A stretch of DNA of 64,000 nucleotides from Intrasporangium oryzae NRRL B-24470 (GCF_000576595.1 NZ_AWSA01000017.1:1-64000), one strand, 5' to 3'; counted from the stretch's first letter, positions 28,768 through 38,210 are shown. The notes: a model not told the origin generated them from the sequence alone. Made by a program: numbers and translations.

Positions 28768-29450
28768 CCGGCGCCCCCGCCCGGGCCGACGACAACGCGA
28801 GGACGCTCGCAGCCTACGAGCAGCGGGCCCAGCTCTATCGCGAGCAGACGCGCGGGGCCGGCGGCGGCGCCGTCGACGCGCTGCTGCGCACGCTGGCCAC
28901 GCAGGCACCCGAGGGGACCGTGCTCGAGATCGGCAGCGCCCATGGCCGCGATGCCGACGTCCTCGAGTCGCTCGGGCGGCAGGTGCGCCGCACCGACGCG
29001 ACCCGCGCGTTCGTCGAGATGCAGCGTGCCGACGGCCATGTCGCCGACGTGCTCGACGTCCTGACCGACCGTCTCGTCGACGAGACGGTCGGGCCGTATG
29101 CCGCGGTGCTGGCCGACGCGGTCTTCCTGCACTTCACGCCCGCGCAGCTCCGGACGGTCCTGGTCAAGGTCCGCGACGCGCTGGTGGCGGGGGGCCTGCT
29201 CGGCTTCACGGTGAAGGTCGGCGAGGGCTCCGAGTGGAGCACCCACAAGCTCGGGGTCCCGCGCTTCTTCCACTACTGGCAGCCGGCTGCGTTGCGGGCC
29301 GAGATCGAGGCGGCCGGACTCGAGGTCGTCGCGCTCGAGGTCGAGAGCGGCCCGGTCGTCGACTGGATCGTCGTCATCTGCACCCCTGTCCTGCCCCCGT
29401 CCCCGCCCCCGCCCCCGGGCGGAGACTCCTCCGCCTCGATGTCGGGGTGA
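28764..29450 (+). CDS. Class I SAM-dependent methyltransferase
   Basis: A 228-residue Rossmann-fold methyltransferase. Motif I is [18 protein letters not shown] near 50, an acidic residue follows in [13 protein letters not shown], and [14 protein letters not shown] matches motif IV. A short Pro-rich tail ends the protein. The substrate is unknown. ATG 28764 overlaps the glgC stop (ATGA), so it is translationally coupled to glgC; that suggests, without proof, a target linked to glucan metabolism. Confidence 0.88.
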   Translation: MTGAPARADDNARTLAAYEQRAQLYREQTRGAGGGAVDALLRTLATQAPEGTVLEIGSAHGRDADVLESLGRQVRRTDATRAFVEMQRADGHVADVLDVLTDRLVDETVGPYAAVLADAVFLHFTPAQLRTVLVKVRDALVAGGLLGFTVKVGEGSEWSTHKLGVPRFFHYWQPAALRAEIEAAGLEVVALEVESGPVVDWIVVICTPVLPPSPPPPPGGDSSASMSG

Positions 29451-29494
29451 TGAGACCCTGACCTGCCGAGAGTGCCGAACCCGAGGAGCCCGTC

Positions 29495-30400
29495 ATGACA
29501 TCCCAGCCCGTCAACCCGCTCGTCAACCGGGCCGTCAATCCGGTCGACGAGTCCGCGCCGCTGAGCGCCGCCGACCCGAGGCCCGCCCGAGTGGCCGTCC
29601 AGGTCCCACCCCAGCACGCGGCATACGCCGACATCCGCCGGACCTGCGCGGCGCTCGAGGAGATGGGGGTCGACCAACTGCTCACGTGGGACCACTTCTT
29701 CCCGCTCAGTGGAGACAAGGGCGGGCTCCACTTCGAGTGCTGGACCATCCTGGGGGCGTGGGCCGAGGCCACCGAGCGCGTCGAGATCGGTGCGCTCGTG
29801 ACGTGCAACAGCTATCGCAACCCCAATCTGCTCGCCGACATGGCCCGGACCGTCGACCACATCAGCGGCGGCCGGCTCGTCCTCGGTATCGGCTCGGGGT
29901 GGGCGCAGCTCGACTACGACGAGTACGGCTACGAGTTCGGGACGGCGGGCGGGCGGCTCGATGCCCTCGCCCGGGACCTGCCGGTCATCCGCGACCGCTG
30001 GACCCGCCTCAACCCGGCCCCCACCCGCGACATCCCGATCCTCATCGGCGGCGGCGGCGAGAAGAAGACCCTGCGGATCGTCGCCGAGCACGCGAACATC
30101 TGGCACGGCTTCGGCGACGCGGCAGAGATCGCCCACAAGCACCGAGTCCTCGACGCCTGGTGCGCGCGGCTCGGCCGCGACCCGCTCGAGATCGAGCGCT
30201 CCGCGGGGGTCGCGTTCGTGCCGGGTCGCAACCCCGATCAGCGCGCGGACTACGCGAGCAACGCCCAGCAGCTCCACGACATCGGCACCCGCCTGTTCAC
30301 CGCGAGCGTGGCCGCGGCCGCACCCGACCTCGGCCGGGTCCGCGACCTCCTCGCGTGGCGCGACGACGTCAACCGCGGAGTGCGACCCGTCTCCTCCTGA
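29495..30400 (+). CDS. LLM-class F420-dependent oxidoreductase
   Basis: A 301-residue luciferase-like TIM-barrel oxidoreductase predicted to use F420. After a 30-residue Asn/Val-rich N-terminal extension with an odd repeat of PVNPLVNRAVNPV, the core shows TWDHFFPLSG, LVTCNSYRNPNLLADMARTV, HISGGRLVLGIGSGW and ILIGGGGEKKTLRIVAEHA. The substrate is unknown. The ATG at 29495 has GAGG 8 nt upstream. It precedes serB and the cyanophycin genes on the same strand, but serB has its own promoter. Confidence 0.88.
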   Translation: MTSQPVNPLVNRAVNPVDESAPLSAADPRPARVAVQVPPQHAAYADIRRTCAALEEMGVDQLLTWDHFFPLSGDKGGLHFECWTILGAWAEATERVEIGALVTCNSYRNPNLLADMARTVDHISGGRLVLGIGSGWAQLDYDEYGYEFGTAGGRLDALARDLPVIRDRWTRLNPAPTRDIPILIGGGGEKKTLRIVAEHANIWHGFGDAAEIAHKHRVLDAWCARLGRDPLEIERSAGVAFVPGRNPDQRADYASNAQQLHDIGTRLFTASVAAAAPDLGRVRDLLAWRDDVNRGVRPVSS

Positions 30401-30456
30401 TGCCGGACCGGGCGGTCGCATCGCGGATGGTCGGCGAGCCCGACCGTGACGATGGT

Positions 30457-30462
30457 TAGCCT
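30457..30462 (+). promoter_or_regulatory. Leaderless promoter -10 of serB (TAGCCT)
   Basis: TAGCCT ends 7 nt before the GTG at 30470. Start codons further upstream (GTG 30446, ATG 30452) would lie before or inside this element, so 30470 is preferred. Confidence 0.55.
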
Positions 30463-30469
30463 GACGCGC

Positions 30470-31699
30470 GTGACTTCACCGAACGCGCAGACCCTCAGCA
30501 TCACCGTCACGGGAGAGGACCGTCCCGGGGTCACGGGCAGCCTTCTCGGTGCCCTCGCGGGAGTCGGTGCGGAGGTCCTCGACATCCAGCAGGTCGTCGT
30601 CCACGGTCACCTCACCCTGGCCGTCGTCCTCGCCCCCGGGCCCAACGTCGAGGAGCTTCGTGACGCCGCCGCCGTCGCCGCCCACCGCCTCGGGCTCACG
30701 CTCACGGTGGCGGAGGGCGTCGGGGACAACGCCCGCCCCCGGAAGGGACGCGCCGCGGTCGTCGTCCTCGGGGCCCCGCTCAACGCGGCGGCCGTCTCGC
30801 TCGTCACGAGCCGCATCGCCGAGCACGGCGCCAACATCGACCGGATCCGGAGGCTCTCGCGCTACCCGGTGACCACGGTCGAGTTCGACATCTCCGGTGC
30901 CGACGTCGCGTCACTGCGCAAGGAGCTCGCGCTCGTCGCCGCGTCGGAGGGCATCGACATCTCGGTGGCCCCCGGAGGTCTGGCCCGGCGGGGCCGACGC
31001 CTCGTCGTGCTCGACGTCGACTCCACCCTCATCCAGCAGGAGGTGATCGAGATGCTCGCGGCCCACTGCGGCCGTGAGGAGGAGGTGGCGGCGGTGACCG
31101 CGCGGGCGATGGCCGGCGAGCTCGACTTCGAGGAGTCGCTGCGCGCCCGGGTCGCCGTGCTCGCCGGGCTGCCCGAGAGCGTCCTCGACGAGGTTCGGGC
31201 CGACATCGTCCTCACCCCCGGTGCCCGGACCCTCGTGCGCACCCTGAAGCGGTTGGGGTTCACGGTCGGCCTCGTGAGCGGCGGGTTCATCGAGATCGTC
31301 GGGCAGCTCGCCGACGAGCTCGGCATCGACCACGCGCGGGCCAACCGGCTCGAGATCCGCGACGGCAGGCTCACCGGGGCCGTCGTCGGCGAGGTCGTCG
31401 ACCGCGCCGGAAAGGCCCGGGCCCTGCGCGACTTCGCCGAGCAGGAGGGCCTGCCGCTCAGCCGCACCGTCGCGATCGGCGACGGAGCCAACGACCTCGA
31501 CATGCTCGACATCGCCGGCCTCGGAGTCGCCTTCAACGCCAAGCCGCTCGTGCGCGCGCAGGCCGACACGTCGGTCAACGTCCCCTATCTCGACTCCGTG
31601 CTCTACCTGCTCGGGATCTCGCGCGAGGAGATCGAGGAGGCCGACCTGGGCGACGGCACGCCGACCCAGGCGCCGCCCGTCCCTCACCAGGATCACTAG
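30470..31699 (+). CDS. serB: Phosphoserine phosphatase with tandem ACT domains
   Basis: SerB releases serine from phosphoserine, the last step of serine synthesis. The 409 residues hold two N-terminal ACT domains (about 5-80 and 95-165, the first with VTGEDRPGVTGSLLGAL), as in mycobacterial SerB2, where they sense serine. The HAD phosphatase core follows: VVLDVDSTLIQQEVIEMLA (nucleophile), LVSGGFIEIV, the Lys in RAGKARAL, and IGDGANDLDML. A 25-residue tail follows. The UAG stop forms the first half of the -10 box of the cyanophycinase gene. Confidence 0.95.
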   Translation: MTSPNAQTLSITVTGEDRPGVTGSLLGALAGVGAEVLDIQQVVVHGHLTLAVVLAPGPNVEELRDAAAVAAHRLGLTLTVAEGVGDNARPRKGRAAVVVLGAPLNAAAVSLVTSRIAEHGANIDRIRRLSRYPVTTVEFDISGADVASLRKELALVAASEGIDISVAPGGLARRGRRLVVLDVDSTLIQQEVIEMLAAHCGREEEVAAVTARAMAGELDFEESLRARVAVLAGLPESVLDEVRADIVLTPGARTLVRTLKRLGFTVGLVSGGFIEIVGQLADELGIDHARANRLEIRDGRLTGAVVGEVVDRAGKARALRDFAEQEGLPLSRTVAIGDGANDLDMLDIAGLGVAFNAKPLVRAQADTSVNVPYLDSVLYLLGISREEIEEADLGDGTPTQAPPVPHQDH

Positions 31700-31702
31700 G
31701 CT
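31697..31702 (+). promoter_or_regulatory. Leaderless promoter -10 of cphB; embeds serB UAG stop
   Basis: TAGGCT ends 6 nt before the cphB ATG. Its first three bases are the serB stop codon. Confidence 0.6.
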
Positions 31703-31708
31703 GACCGG

Positions 31709-32623
31709 ATGCAGACCAGCGCCGCGCCGACCGCAGAAGGCGCCCAGGGCCCCGTCCGCCGCACCCTGCTCATCATCGGCGGGGCCGAGGACCGCATCGG
31801 CCGCTCGGTCGTGCTCAAGCGCTTCGTCAAGCTCGCCGGCGGACGCCGGTCCCGCATCGTCGTCATCCCGACCGCCTCCGGGTATGCCGATGAGGTCTCG
31901 GACGCCTACCGCGACGTCTTCACCCGGCTGCGCGGCGGCGAGATCTCCGTCGTCCACCCGACGACGCGACGGGAGGCGGGAGACCCGGCCATGATCGCCC
32001 ACCTCGATGCGGCGACCGGCGTCTTCCTCACCGGCGGGAGCCAGGTCAAGCTCGCGCAGAACGTCGTCGGGACCCCGGTCGGCAACGCGATCCTCCGGGC
32101 CTACGACCGGGGGGCGGTCATCGCGGGGACCTCGGCCGGCGCCTCGATCATGAGCCGGTTCATGATCTCGCTCGGCGAGGAGGGCCTCACCCCCCGGCAG
32201 CGCGCGAGCCAGATCTCCGCCGGCCTCGGGCTCGTCGAGGACGTCATCATCGACCAGCACTTCGACCAGCGGGGACGTTACGGCCGCCTCATGTCGATGG
32301 TCGCGGCGTCACCCAACCTGCTCGGGATGGGGATCGACGAGAACACCGCCGCCGAGATCCGCGACGGACGGGTCATGTCGGTGATCGGAGCCGGCGCGAT
32401 CTTCCTCGTCGACGCCCGCAACGCCATCACCGACGCGCCCGACGCCCGCCGGGGGGCTCCGCTGCTCGTCTCGGGCGCGGTGGTGCACACGCTCCCCACG
32501 GGCAGTACCTTCGACCTCGAGCACGTCGAGCTGACCGACTTCGTCGAGCGGCATCCCGACATCGCCGGGGCGGTCGTCCCTGCGACGGTGCGGGCCGCCC
32601 GCACGACCACCGCAGCGCGCTGA
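31709..32623 (+). CDS. cphB: Cyanophycinase
   Basis: CphB is a serine exopeptidase that breaks cyanophycin (multi-L-arginyl-poly-L-aspartate) into beta-Asp-Arg dipeptides. The 304 residues show the family opening LLIIGGAEDRIG, the nucleophile elbow AGTSAGASIMS near 145, VIIDQHFDQRGRYGRL with the substrate-binding Gln/His, and LGMGIDENTAAEI. It has no signal peptide, so it acts on intracellular granules. It is followed after 71 bp by cphA: degradation and synthesis genes side by side. No isoaspartyl dipeptidase to finish the breakdown lies in the window. Confidence 0.95.
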   Translation: MQTSAAPTAEGAQGPVRRTLLIIGGAEDRIGRSVVLKRFVKLAGGRRSRIVVIPTASGYADEVSDAYRDVFTRLRGGEISVVHPTTRREAGDPAMIAHLDAATGVFLTGGSQVKLAQNVVGTPVGNAILRAYDRGAVIAGTSAGASIMSRFMISLGEEGLTPRQRASQISAGLGLVEDVIIDQHFDQRGRYGRLMSMVAASPNLLGMGIDENTAAEIRDGRVMSVIGAGAIFLVDARNAITDAPDARRGAPLLVSGAVVHTLPTGSTFDLEHVELTDFVERHPDIAGAVVPATVRAARTTTAAR

Positions 32624-32694
32624 CCATCCGGCACCCACGCGCCCGAGGGCCACGAAACGATGCGTGTCCCGACCAACCAGCAGGAGGATCGCCC

Positions 32695-35571
32695 ATGGCC
32701 ATCGAGGTACCCACTCCCACGGGCCCGGCCCGTCCGGATCTGAGGATCCTCGAGACGCGGATCTACCGCGGCCCCAACGTCTGGTCCTACAGCCAGGCGA
32801 TCCATCTCGTCGTCGACCTCGGAAGCCTCGAGGAGTACCCCACCGTCTCGCTGCCCGGCTTCACCGACCGGCTCCTCGACGCGGTTCCCGGTCTCGAGCG
32901 GCACACGTGCTCGCTCGGCCGGCGCGGGGGCTTCATCGAGCGGATGCGCGAGGGGACGTGGCTCGGGCACGTCGCCGAGCACGTCGCGCTCCAGCTGCAG
33001 ACGCTCGCGGGCCACGACCAGCGCCGCGGCAAGACCAGGAGCGTCAAGGGCAGGCCCGGTCACTACAACGTGATCTACGGCTACACCGACGAGACCGTCG
33101 GCGTCGCCGCGGGCCAGCTCTCCGTCCGGCTCATGAACCATCTCGTCACACCGGAGGAGGGCTTCGACTTCGAGACCGAGCTCAACGCGTTCCTGCGCCA
33201 GGCCGACCGCGTCGCCTTCGGCCCGTCGACCGCCGCGATCCTCGAGGAGGCAGCCTCGCGGGACATCCCCTTCATCCGGCTCAACTCCGCCTCTCTCGTG
33301 CAGCTCGGCCAGGGGGTCCATGCCCAGCGCATCCGAGCGACGATGACCTCGAAGACCGGGGCCCTGGCCGTCGACATCGCCGGCGACAAGGACCTGACGA
33401 CCAAGCTCCTCGGGTCGGCCGGTCTCCCGGTCCCGAAGCAGGAGGCCACGCGCACGCTCCGCGGCACGCTCGACGCGGCGCGGCGTATCGGCTACCCCGT
33501 CGTGGTCAAGCCCCTCGACGGCAACCACGGGCGAGGTGTCTGCCTCAACCTCACGAGCGACGCAGAGGTCGAGAAGGCCTACGACATCGCGCGGAGCGAG
33601 TCCCGCCGAGGCACCATCATCGTCGAGTCGTTCGTCACGGGTCGCGACTACCGCTGCCTCATCGTCGGCGGCAAGATGCAGGCGATCGCCGAGCGCGTTC
33701 CCGCCCACGTCGTCGGAGACGGCGCCCACACCGTGCGCGAGCTCGTCGACATCACCAACGCCGACCCACGTCGGGGGGTCGGCCACGAGAAGGTCCTCAC
33801 GAGGATCAAGGTCGATGCCAACGCCGAGGACGTGCTGGCCGGGCAGGGCTACACCCTGGACTCCGTCCCCGCCGAAGGTGTCACGGTCAAGCTCGCCCTG
33901 ACCGGCAACATGTCCACGGGCGGCATCTCGATCGACCGGACGTTCGACGCCCACCCCGACAACGTCGAGATCGCCGAGGAGGCCGCGCGGATCGTCGGCC
34001 TCGACGTGGCCGGGATCGACTTCATCTGCCCCGACATCACCTTCCCCGTCCGCGAGACGGGCGGCGCGATCTGCGAGGTCAACGCCGCGCCCGGCTTCCG
34101 GATGCACACGCACCCGACGATCGGCGAGCCGCAGTTCATCGCCAAGCCCGTCGTCGACCTGCTGTTCCCGCCCGGCTCGCAGTCGCGCGTGCCGATCGTC
34201 GCCGTGACCGGCACCAACGGCAAGACGACGACGGCGCGGATGATCGCGCACATCTTCAAGGGGCTCGGGCGCAAGGTCGGGATGACCTCGACCGACGGCG
34301 TCGTCATCGACGAGCGACTCGTCATCAAGGCCGACGCCTCCGGCCCCCGGTCGGCACGCATGGTCCTGCAAAACCCCCGGGTCGACTTCGCCGTGATGGA
34401 GGTCGCTCGGGGGGGCATCCTGCGAGAGGGTCTCGGCTACGACCGCAACGACATTGCCGTCGTCACCAACATCGCCCCGGATCACCTGGGGCTCAAGGGG
34501 ATCGACACGTTGCGCCAGCTGGCGGACGTCAAGGCCGTCATCGTCGAGGCGGTGCCCAGGGACGGCTTTGCGGTGCTGAACGCCGATGACCCCCACGTGC
34601 GCAACATGCGTCGTCGCTGCTCCGGCGGCATCGTCTGGTTCACCATGTCCGAGCCCGGCAGCGAGGTGCGCGAGTTCGTCGACGACTACTGCCGCCGGGG
34701 CGGCCGCGCCGTCGTGCTCGACCCGAGCGACAAGGGCGACATGATCGTCATCAAGCACGGGCGCAGGAGCATGCAGCTCGCCTGGACGCACCTGCTCCCG
34801 TCGACGTTCGGAGGCGCGGCCCGCTTCAACGTGGCCAACGCCCTCGCGGCAGCGGGAGCGGCGTTCGCGGCGGGCGCCCCGCTTCACGACATCCGTCAGG
34901 GGCTGCGCACGTTCGCGACGTCGTACTACCTCTCCCCCGGCCGCCTCAACCTCGTCCAGGTCGACAACGCCGACGTCTTCATCGACTACTGCCACAACGC
35001 GGCGGGCATGAAGGAGCTCGGCGCCTTCGTCGACCGCTACTCCGAGCAGCGCAAGAGCCAGCACGAGCTCGCCCGTCCCTCACGCATCGGCATGATCGGT
35101 GCCGCCGGCGACCGGCGCGACGACGACATGCGTGAGCTGGGCGCCGTCGCGGCGCGGCACTTCGACGTCCTCGTCGTGCGCGAGGACGCCAGGCTGCGCG
35201 GGCGCAAGCCGGGCGAGTCCGCCGAGCTCGTCGCCGAGGGCGCCCGCGCCGCGATGGCCGAGGGCGCGCGCTGCCGCCAGGTGGAGATCGTCCTCGACGA
35301 GCTCGTCGCGATGCGCCACATCATGGGGCGGACCAACCCCGGCGACCTCGTCGTCCTCTGTGTCGACCAGCACGCCAGCGTCCTCGCCGAGCTCGAGGAG
35401 CGGACACAGCACGCCCAGGCGGGTTCCCGAGCCGGCGCAGCCGGTTCGGCGGTCAGCGACCCCGACCTCGACCCCGGGACGCTGACCGAGTCCGCCGAGG
35501 CCGAAGGTGACGCGATGGCGGCGGCCACGTCGGAGATCCAGCCCGAGCGCAGCGACGACACGGCGATCTGA
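32695..35571 (+). CDS. cphA: Cyanophycin synthetase
   Basis: CphA1 polymerises Asp and Arg into cyanophycin, an insoluble nitrogen, carbon and energy store. The 958 residues comprise the N domain (about 15-160, including YRGPNVWSYSQAI and WLGHVAEHVALQLQ), an ATP-grasp domain that adds Asp (about 215-490, KPLDGNHGRGV and CEVNAAPGF), and a Mur-ligase-like domain that adds Arg (about 500-890, ATP loop TGTNGKTTTAR, then TNIAPDHLGLKG). A 60-residue Ala/Glu-rich tail follows. An AGGAGG ribosome site precedes the ATG. Both active sites look intact. It faces a shorter CphA-like ligase. Confidence 0.97.
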   Translation: MAIEVPTPTGPARPDLRILETRIYRGPNVWSYSQAIHLVVDLGSLEEYPTVSLPGFTDRLLDAVPGLERHTCSLGRRGGFIERMREGTWLGHVAEHVALQLQTLAGHDQRRGKTRSVKGRPGHYNVIYGYTDETVGVAAGQLSVRLMNHLVTPEEGFDFETELNAFLRQADRVAFGPSTAAILEEAASRDIPFIRLNSASLVQLGQGVHAQRIRATMTSKTGALAVDIAGDKDLTTKLLGSAGLPVPKQEATRTLRGTLDAARRIGYPVVVKPLDGNHGRGVCLNLTSDAEVEKAYDIARSESRRGTIIVESFVTGRDYRCLIVGGKMQAIAERVPAHVVGDGAHTVRELVDITNADPRRGVGHEKVLTRIKVDANAEDVLAGQGYTLDSVPAEGVTVKLALTGNMSTGGISIDRTFDAHPDNVEIAEEAARIVGLDVAGIDFICPDITFPVRETGGAICEVNAAPGFRMHTHPTIGEPQFIAKPVVDLLFPPGSQSRVPIVAVTGTNGKTTTARMIAHIFKGLGRKVGMTSTDGVVIDERLVIKADASGPRSARMVLQNPRVDFAVMEVARGGILREGLGYDRNDIAVVTNIAPDHLGLKGIDTLRQLADVKAVIVEAVPRDGFAVLNADDPHVRNMRRRCSGGIVWFTMSEPGSEVREFVDDYCRRGGRAVVLDPSDKGDMIVIKHGRRSMQLAWTHLLPSTFGGAARFNVANALAAAGAAFAAGAPLHDIRQGLRTFATSYYLSPGRLNLVQVDNADVFIDYCHNAAGMKELGAFVDRYSEQRKSQHELARPSRIGMIGAAGDRRDDDMRELGAVAARHFDVLVVREDARLRGRKPGESAELVAEGARAAMAEGARCRQVEIVLDELVAMRHIMGRTNPGDLVVLCVDQHASVLAELEERTQHAQAGSRAGAAGSAVSDPDLDPGTLTESAEAEGDAMAAATSEIQPERSDDTAI

Positions 35572-35585
35572 CCCTGGCTGGCGCG

Positions 35586-35617
35586 AGAGGGCGGTGCGGG
35601 GATCGGCACCGCCCTCT
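35586..35617. terminator. Bidirectional terminator between cphA and the Mur-ligase/TPR gene
   Basis: A perfect 12-bp stem (35586-35597 with 35606-35617), 8-nt loop, lies in the 75-bp gap between the convergent genes. Confidence 0.8.
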
Positions 35618-35646
35618 GGCAGGTCCTCCGGCCCGATTCGGTGGGC

Positions 35647-38088
35647 TCAGCCCCCGGCGGAGGGAGCCGGGGGAACGGGAGCGAGCTCGTCGGCATACGC
35701 CCGCAGTGCCCGCCGGTAGGCCTGGGTCTCGGTGTCGGTCGTCCCCTCCAGGGTCGCCCGGATGAGGTCCGCCACCGCTTGACGCTCCTGGCCGAGGTCG
35801 GCCTGGACGAGCGCCCGAAGCACGAGGGCCGCCGTGTTGTGAGGCCGGCTCTCGAGAACCCTGGCGATGAGCGCAGCGGCGTCCTCAGGCCGTCCGACGA
35901 CCCGCAGGCTCGACGCGAGCTGGATCTGGGCCCGGTGCCGGTGCGGCTCCTTGAGGCCGGCGGCGAGCGCGGCCTCGTAGAGGCCGATCGCCCCCTGCTC
36001 GTCCCCGGCCGAGTCCTTGGTCCCCGCGAGCTCGTGGAGAAGGCGGGGATCTCCCGGGTGCTGGTCGACGAGCCGCTGGGCGGCCGCGATCCGGGCGTCC
36101 TCGTCGTCGAGGGCCCAGACGGCTGCGATCTCGCCCTCGAGCTCGTGCTCGCCGCGGGCCGAGACGACCTTGCGCCGGATCGCGCGCGCGTCGTCGACCT
36201 TCCCGCCGTGCTCGCGGATCCAGCGGTCGACCTCGGCCCGCTCGGCGTGGCACATGAGGGCGATGACATCGCCGTCAAGGGTGTGCGGGACCAGCGCCCG
36301 GAAGGACGCGAGCTCGGTCCCGTAGCCGGGCACGTCGAGCACGCCGACCTTCGCCAGGCCCTCCCGGAAGAGTCCGAGCAGGGCCTCCGGGTCACGCCCG
36401 CGCAGGTAGTGCTCGGCGATCTTGAGGACGACCTCGTCGGCGCCGTGACCCGCGATCTCGCCCATCGACACGACGGCCTCGTCGGCCCGGTCGCCCGCGC
36501 AGCCGAGGCTGAGGCGCACCGCGCCGCCCGGTGCCGCGAGGCCGCGCGCGACCTCGAGGAGCGACTCGAGGCCTGCCTCGTTGTGGGCCATGTCCATGAT
36601 GACCGTGGCGCGCCCGCCGCCCTCGAGCGGCAGGGTGTAGGTGTTGAGGCGTCCCCAGTTGTGCTCGGGGTCGGGTGCGAACGTCCGCAGGCCCTCGATC
36701 ACGGCCGAGCGGGGGACGCCGAGGCCGAGGGCGGCGGCCGCACCGGCCAGGGCGTTGGCGATGTTGTTGCGTGACAGGCCGCTCATCGTCATCGGGACGT
36801 CGACGATCCGCACGAGCCGGTCGGGATCCCCGTTGGGGGAAAGGACCACGATCTCCCCGTCGAGCACGGTGATGCCCCGCCCGCCGGCGTTGATCGACTC
36901 CCAGAGGGCCGGCGACCCGGGGTCGAGGCTGAGCGCCCACGGTTTGGCCCTGATCCCGAAGTGCATAGCCCAGACCCGCGGGTCGTCGCCGTTGAGGACG
37001 ACCCAGCCCTGAGGCTTGGTCACCGTCGTCACGATCGCCTTCACCTCGGCGAGCTGGTCGAGCGTGTCGATCCCCTGGAGGCCGAGGTGGTCGGCGCTGA
37101 CGTTGGTGACGACGCTGACGTCGTTGGTGGTGACGCCCATCCCCTTGAGCAGCATGCCGCCCCGGGCGGTCTCGAGGATGCCGATGTCGAGCCCCGGGGT
37201 CTCGAGCACGGCCCGGGCGCCGGCCGGACCGGAGAAGTCGCCCTCCTCCTTCGTCTCCCCCATGACGACGACGCCGTCGGTGGAGCTCCAAGCGGTCGTG
37301 AGACCGGCCGTCATGCACATATGCGCCAGGAGGCGCGTCGTCGTCGTCTTGCCGTTGGTGCCGGTGACGGAGGCGACCGGGACGGTGGGGGTGATGACGC
37401 TCGGGCCGGGGCCGTCAGGAGCCTCGAGGATGACGGCGGCCGCGGCCTCGATGACCTCGTCGGCGCGGAGCGGGGCATCGAGCAACCCTGCGAGCACGGC
37501 GCCGATCTGCTCCCCCGCCACGCGCCCGCGGGTCCGATGAACCCAAGGGAAGGCGATGACGACGTCGGCGGCGCTACGCCCTGCACGGACGCGGACCCCG
37601 AGGCGTCCGGCGCCGATCTCGGTGCCGAGCCGACGGGTGACCGTGCGGAGCAGGCGCATGACGAAGCGCTGGCGCAGGGCGGTCCCGCGCTTGCCCGGCC
37701 GGGCCGAGCGCATCCCGAGCCGGGACGCGAGCGCCTCGGCCTCCGTGCGCCTGAGGTCGAGGTAGCCGGGCAGGTGCAGGCTCACCTTGATCGCGGGACG
37801 GGCGAAGTAGAGGTTGGGTCCGTCTAGCACGCGGACCTCGTCGACCCGGACCGGAGGCTCGGCCACCGGGCCCCTCTTGCTCGCCCGCTTCGCGGCGCGC
37901 TTCGTCGAGCCCCTCGCGGCACGCGTCGCCGAGCCGTTGTCCGAGCCGTTCGTCGGGCTGCTCACGTCGCTGGGACCGGCTCCCGCGACACGCTCCGACA
38001 GACCGGTAAACGCCCCGGCCTCCGGCGGCTGGAGGTCGTCGACGGGAGCGGTGGAGGGCGTGCTGGGCGGGGTGCCGGCGTCAGACAT
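35647..38088 (-). CDS. CphA-like Mur ligase fused to TPR domain, lacking ATP-grasp
   Basis: An 813-residue protein with an unusual domain order. Residues 1-80 are disordered and Lys/Arg-rich (RAAKRASKRG). Residues about 83-225 resemble the cyanophycin-synthetase N domain (VRVLDGPNLYFARPAIKVSL). Residues about 235-645 are a Mur ligase with ATP loop TGTNGKTTTTR at 241-251, TNVSADHLGLQG and IMDMAHNEAG. Residues about 650-803 are tetratricopeptide-like helices (LVDQHPGDPRLLHELAGTKD). The ATP-grasp domain that adds Asp in CphA1 is absent, so it cannot make cyanophycin by the usual route. It could add one amino acid to a poly-Asp or other acceptor. Start ATG with a TANNNT box 7 nt upstream. Confidence 0.88.
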   Translation of the reverse strand: MSDAGTPPSTPSTAPVDDLQPPEAGAFTGLSERVAGAGPSDVSSPTNGSDNGSATRAARGSTKRAAKRASKRGPVAEPPVRVDEVRVLDGPNLYFARPAIKVSLHLPGYLDLRRTEAEALASRLGMRSARPGKRGTALRQRFVMRLLRTVTRRLGTEIGAGRLGVRVRAGRSAADVVIAFPWVHRTRGRVAGEQIGAVLAGLLDAPLRADEVIEAAAAVILEAPDGPGPSVITPTVPVASVTGTNGKTTTTRLLAHMCMTAGLTTAWSSTDGVVVMGETKEEGDFSGPAGARAVLETPGLDIGILETARGGMLLKGMGVTTNDVSVVTNVSADHLGLQGIDTLDQLAEVKAIVTTVTKPQGWVVLNGDDPRVWAMHFGIRAKPWALSLDPGSPALWESINAGGRGITVLDGEIVVLSPNGDPDRLVRIVDVPMTMSGLSRNNIANALAGAAAALGLGVPRSAVIEGLRTFAPDPEHNWGRLNTYTLPLEGGGRATVIMDMAHNEAGLESLLEVARGLAAPGGAVRLSLGCAGDRADEAVVSMGEIAGHGADEVVLKIAEHYLRGRDPEALLGLFREGLAKVGVLDVPGYGTELASFRALVPHTLDGDVIALMCHAERAEVDRWIREHGGKVDDARAIRRKVVSARGEHELEGEIAAVWALDDEDARIAAAQRLVDQHPGDPRLLHELAGTKDSAGDEQGAIGLYEAALAAGLKEPHRHRAQIQLASSLRVVGRPEDAAALIARVLESRPHNTAALVLRALVQADLGQERQAVADLIRATLEGTTDTETQAYRRALRAYADELAPVPPAPSAGG

Positions 38089-38095
38089 GAGCAGG

Positions 38096-38101
38096 ACTCT
38101 A
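38096..38101 (-). promoter_or_regulatory. Leaderless promoter -10 of the Mur-ligase/TPR gene (TAGAGT)
   Basis: Minus-strand TAGAGT ends 7 nt before the ATG at 38088. The 122-bp gap back to fabI is otherwise short direct repeats of GCCGTCAC-like units with no gene. Confidence 0.55.
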
Positions 38102-38210
38102 GCGAGCCGCGACAGGCACTACGGTCGTCCCTACGGACGCCGCCGCAGCCGTCACTTCAGCCGCCACCTCAGCTGTCAATGCGGTCGTCGCTGCGGCCGT
38201 ACAGCGGCCG

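Noticed and set aside
31709-32623. Generic peptidase E instead of cyanophycinase
   Set aside because: Length, GTSAGAS elbow and immediate linkage to cphA favour cyanophycinase.
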